Shown: piece after piece, positions 61,582 to 64,000 of the stretch
Numbering within the stretch: position 1 is the stretch's first letter
Layout: each line of letters begins with the position of its first letter
IMG/VR virus record: IMGVR_UViG_3300027801_002517
Location: 93,370-157,369 of that record
Direction: 5' to 3' (one strand)
DNA length: 64,000 nucleotides
Source: a virus
The notes under the pieces: generated by a model
Database searches by the model: none
The model's input: the letters and a program-made list of their open reading frames with translations, nothing else
What the model was told of the DNA's origin: nothing
Made by a program: the position numbers and the translations under genes

Positions 61582-64000
61582 ATGGCTTTTCCAGATACAG
61601 TTTTTCTACATGATAGAATAAAAGAAATTAGTCACTCTACTGGAGCTGGCAATCTCTCGTTGGATGGTGCTGCTACAGGCTTTGGTTCTTTTAGTGGTGT
61701 TTACTCAAGTGGAGATGCTATATTCTATGCGATTACTGATGGTACAAACTATGAGGTTGGTTCTGGTTACTATATAAATGATGGTAGTACTGATTCTATC
61801 GCAAGATTTGCTTTCAATAGTTCTAATAGTAATAATAATGTTATTTTTAATCCTGGCATCAAAGAAGTATTTGTAAGCTATCCTGGAGAATTTGCTTTAT
61901 TCTCTGCTGGTGGAATGGATGGGTTCACCCAGCCAGATGTCAGTGGTATGGCATTTTTTGGTAGTCAGCAGACAGTCGATTATTCTTCTAATGTTATATT
62001 TGATAAAAATAATAACAGAATAGGTATTGTTCAACCTGCCCCTTTATATTCTATTGATATTGGTGGTACTCCTGAAAAATCTTTAATGAGATCTTCTGGG
62101 GTTATTGTTGCAGAGTCTGGAATTATTTTCTCTGGTGTAAGTCCAACTCATACTTCTGCGTATTCAGGTGGTATTCAGTTAGAACCATTTATGAGGAATG
62201 AGTTAGATCCTACAACTGGATCTAATGCCATATTTTCTTTAAGTGGATTAGTTGACCAAAGAATTTTATTGAATACTCAAGTAAAAGGTTCTGTTTTTGC
62301 TGGTCCAGCAAGTGGCTGTATTGGTGCTGGTTGCAGTCCAGATTATCCGACATTTAGATATTTAGCATCGGAAGATATCCCAGATTTATCGCATTTATAT
62401 ACTGAACAGTTTGTTGACGCAGTTGGGAATGTACCGTATCAAGGAGATATCACTTACTATAAAGAGAGTGGTGTTCTCGATCATGATCATTTCTTTACCT
62501 GGGATGCAAGTAACAATCGTATTGGTATTAATAGAACAGATCCAGGTTTTACTTTGGATGTTGATGGTGATGCTTCTATTAGTGGTAATATGTATATTCA
62601 AAGTGATGCTGATATTGAAGGTCATCTTCATGTTAGTGGTAATGTCGTTATCAGTGGCAATCTTGATGTTCAGGGTGATCTAACATATATTGATAGTAGT
62701 ACTGTTACAATTTGGGATAAGCAATTAGAACTTGCTTCTATGAGTGGAACGGCCCTTTATGCAGATTCAGCACTTGATGACGCTGGTATTGTCATTAAGT
62801 CTACAAATTCCGATAAGAAATGGACTTGGCATGATTCTAATGATTCTTGGAGAACAGATGAGGGTGTGGGTGCAAGTGGTCATTTAGAGGTAAGTGGTCA
62901 CGTATCATTCGGTAATGATTTATTGGTAGCTAATACTACTACTGTCAGTGGAAATTTGAATGTAAGTGGTATATCTAACTTTAAGGGAGATGCATATTTC
63001 GTTAATGATATTACTACAAGTGGCAAATTAAATGTAAGTGGTATATCTATTTTCAATGAAGATTCATACTTTACAAGTAACGCTCCAGTTGTAATGAGTG
63101 GTACATTAGGGGTCTCTGGTGCTGTTGATTTTGATTCTACATTAAATGTAGATGGTGTAAGCACTCTTAACAGCACACTTGATGTGGACGGAGCAACGAC
63201 TCTCAACAACATACTTGATGTAGACGGGACGACAGCTCTACATAGTGATTTATCTGTGGGTGGTGATGTCATTGTTAGTGGTAATCTTGATATCCAAGGT
63301 GATGTGACATATATTGATAGCAGTACCGTTACGATTTGGGACAAGCAATTAGAACTTGGTTCTATGAGCGGAACAGCTCTTTATGGAGATTCACAACTTG
63401 ATGATGCTGGGATTGCTATCAAGTCTACAAATTACGATAAAAAATGGACTTGGAGAGATTCCAATGATTCTTGGAGAACAGATGAGGGCATTGGGGCAAG
63501 CGGTCTTTTAGAAGTCAGTGGTCATGCAACACTTGGTAATGACTTATTAGTAACTAATGATGCCACTGTTAGTGGTCTCTTTAATGCTAGTGGAAACTCT
63601 ACTTTTGACAACAATGTATTTGTGAAGGACGATACCTATACCGTTGGTAATGCTACAACCAGTGGAACGCTTAATACCAGTGGCAATGTGTTCTCCAACA
63701 GCGATACCTACACCGCTGGTAATTCTACGACCAGTGGAACGCTTAACACCAGTGGAAATGTATTCTCCAACAGCGATACCTACACCGCTGGTAATTCTAC
63801 GACCAGTGGAACGCTTAATACCAGTGGAAATGTATTCTCCAATAGCGATACCTATACCGTTGGTAATGCTACGACCAGTGGAAATGTATTCTCTCATAGC
63901 GATACCTATACCGTGGGTCATGCGACGACCAGCGGAACGCTTAATACCAGTGGCAATGTGTTCTCCAACAGCGATACCTACACCGCTGGTAATTCTACGA
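61582..64000 (+). CDS. Very long fibre protein, C-terminus beyond the window
   Basis: The frame from the ATG at 61582 has no stop to the edge (over 800 residues). The start (MAFPDTVFLHDRIKEISHST) shares the attachment domain of the gene at 54292. Two copies of a 73-residue block (TYIDSSTVTIWDKQLEL...DSWRTDEG) lie at about 62656-62880 and 63279-63510. Then comes a tandem 24-residue repeat (DTYTVGNATTSGTLNTSGNV). It is a fibre shaft with repeated LNVSG units. AAAGGTAAGATAA precedes the ATG. Confidence 0.85.
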   Translation, partial: MAFPDTVFLHDRIKEISHSTGAGNLSLDGAATGFGSFSGVYSSGDAIFYAITDGTNYEVGSGYYINDGSTDSIARFAFNSSNSNNNVIFNPGIKEVFVSYPGEFALFSAGGMDGFTQPDVSGMAFFGSQQTVDYSSNVIFDKNNNRIGIVQPAPLYSIDIGGTPEKSLMRSSGVIVAESGIIFSGVSPTHTSAYSGGIQLEPFMRNELDPTTGSNAIFSLSGLVDQRILLNTQVKGSVFAGPASGCIGAGCSPDYPTFRYLASEDIPDLSHLYTEQFVDAVGNVPYQGDITYYKESGVLDHDHFFTWDASNNRIGINRTDPGFTLDVDGDASISGNMYIQSDADIEGHLHVSGNVVISGNLDVQGDLTYIDSSTVTIWDKQLELASMSGTALYADSALDDAGIVIKSTNSDKKWTWHDSNDSWRTDEGVGASGHLEVSGHVSFGNDLLVANTTTVSGNLNVSGISNFKGDAYFVNDITTSGKLNVSGISIFNEDSYFTSNAPVVMSGTLGVSGAVDFDSTLNVDGVSTLNSTLDVDGATTLNNILDVDGTTALHSDLSVGGDVIVSGNLDIQGDVTYIDSSTVTIWDKQLELGSMSGTALYGDSQLDDAGIAIKSTNYDKKWTWRDSNDSWRTDEGIGASGLLEVSGHATLGNDLLVTNDATVSGLFNASGNSTFDNNVFVKDDTYTVGNATTSGTLNTSGNVFSNSDTYTAGNSTTSGTLNTSGNVFSNSDTYTAGNSTTSGTLNTSGNVFSNSDTYTVGNATTSGNVFSHSDTYTVGHATTSGTLNTSGNVFSNSDTYTAGNST
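63631..64000 (+). repeat. 72-bp tandem repeat inside the fibre gene
   Basis: Units begin at 63631, 63703, 63775, 63847, 63901 and 63973. All are 72 bp except the fourth (54 bp, an 18-bp deletion). They are nearly identical and keep the frame, encoding DTYTxGNxTTSGTLNTSGNV and FSNS. The array continues past the edge. Confidence 0.9.

Noticed and set aside
63547-63921. Minus-strand frame rich in GIGIA and STG repeats
   Set aside because: Mirror of the tandem repeats of the plus-strand fibre gene. No ribosome site.

Overview
The window is part of a tailed double-stranded DNA phage genome (Caudoviricetes-like), AT-rich, with no integrase or lysogeny module in view. It splits into two oppositely transcribed halves. 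Positions 1 to about 30,180 read leftward (minus strand). They hold dozens of short, tightly packed or overlapping genes for nucleotide and folate metabolism, DNA processing, lysis, sugar handling, membrane peptides and accessory functions, plus five tRNAs and a tmRNA. Positions about 30,270 to the right edge read rightward and hold the late genes: a gp55-like sigma factor, a ClpP-like protease, large terminase, portal, protease-scaffold, decoration protein, major capsid protein and very long repeat-rich fibre genes. The host is not identifiable with certainty. Exported small proteins, the GACC-type cysteine motif, FG-GAP-like repeats and the style of the endolysin recall aquatic Planctomycetota phages, but this is only a weak inference.

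Leftward half. 0-12 kb: a GT4 glycosyltransferase, ThyX, SSB, dCMP deaminase, a nucleotidyltransferase, tmRNA, a nuclease-like protein, an exported SNase-like nuclease, tRNA-Arg, a membrane-anchored lytic enzyme, a mannose-6-phosphate-isomerase-type cupin and a HAD phosphatase. 12-20 kb: 5-formyl-THF cyclo-ligase, then a three-gene cluster (DUF262-HNH protein, C5 cytosine methyltransferase, PD-(D/E)XK-like protein) that looks like a phage-borne restriction-modification locus. After it come small genes including a YopX-type protein and tRNA-Leu. 20.5-22 kb is mostly non-coding: a candidate structured RNA, a four-copy repeat array and three tRNAs. 22-29.6 kb has a different architecture: single genes or gene pairs, most with their own consensus sigma70 promoter (TTGACA-17 bp-TACAAT/TATAAT) and a similar leader, separated by a dispersed family of double-hairpin repeats about 90 bp long. 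At 29.6-30.2 kb another large structured RNA candidate sits at the junction between the halves.

Rightward half. A gp55-like sigma factor and five copies of a GTGTATAAT-type motif in front of late genes suggest dedicated late transcription. Sugar and membrane genes (GDP-mannose dehydratase, fatty-acid-hydroxylase-like protein) and nucleases (HNH, ERCC4) precede the packaging and capsid genes. The scaffold is fused behind the prohead protease and appears to be made separately from an internal start. Tail and fibre genes include FG-GAP-like propeller proteins, one with a mucin-like Thr/Pro linker. That gene is directly followed by a glycosyltransferase carrying the metal-ligand pattern of polypeptide GalNAc-transferases, which suggests self-glycosylation of the virion. 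The last gene runs off the right edge inside a 72-bp tandem repeat.
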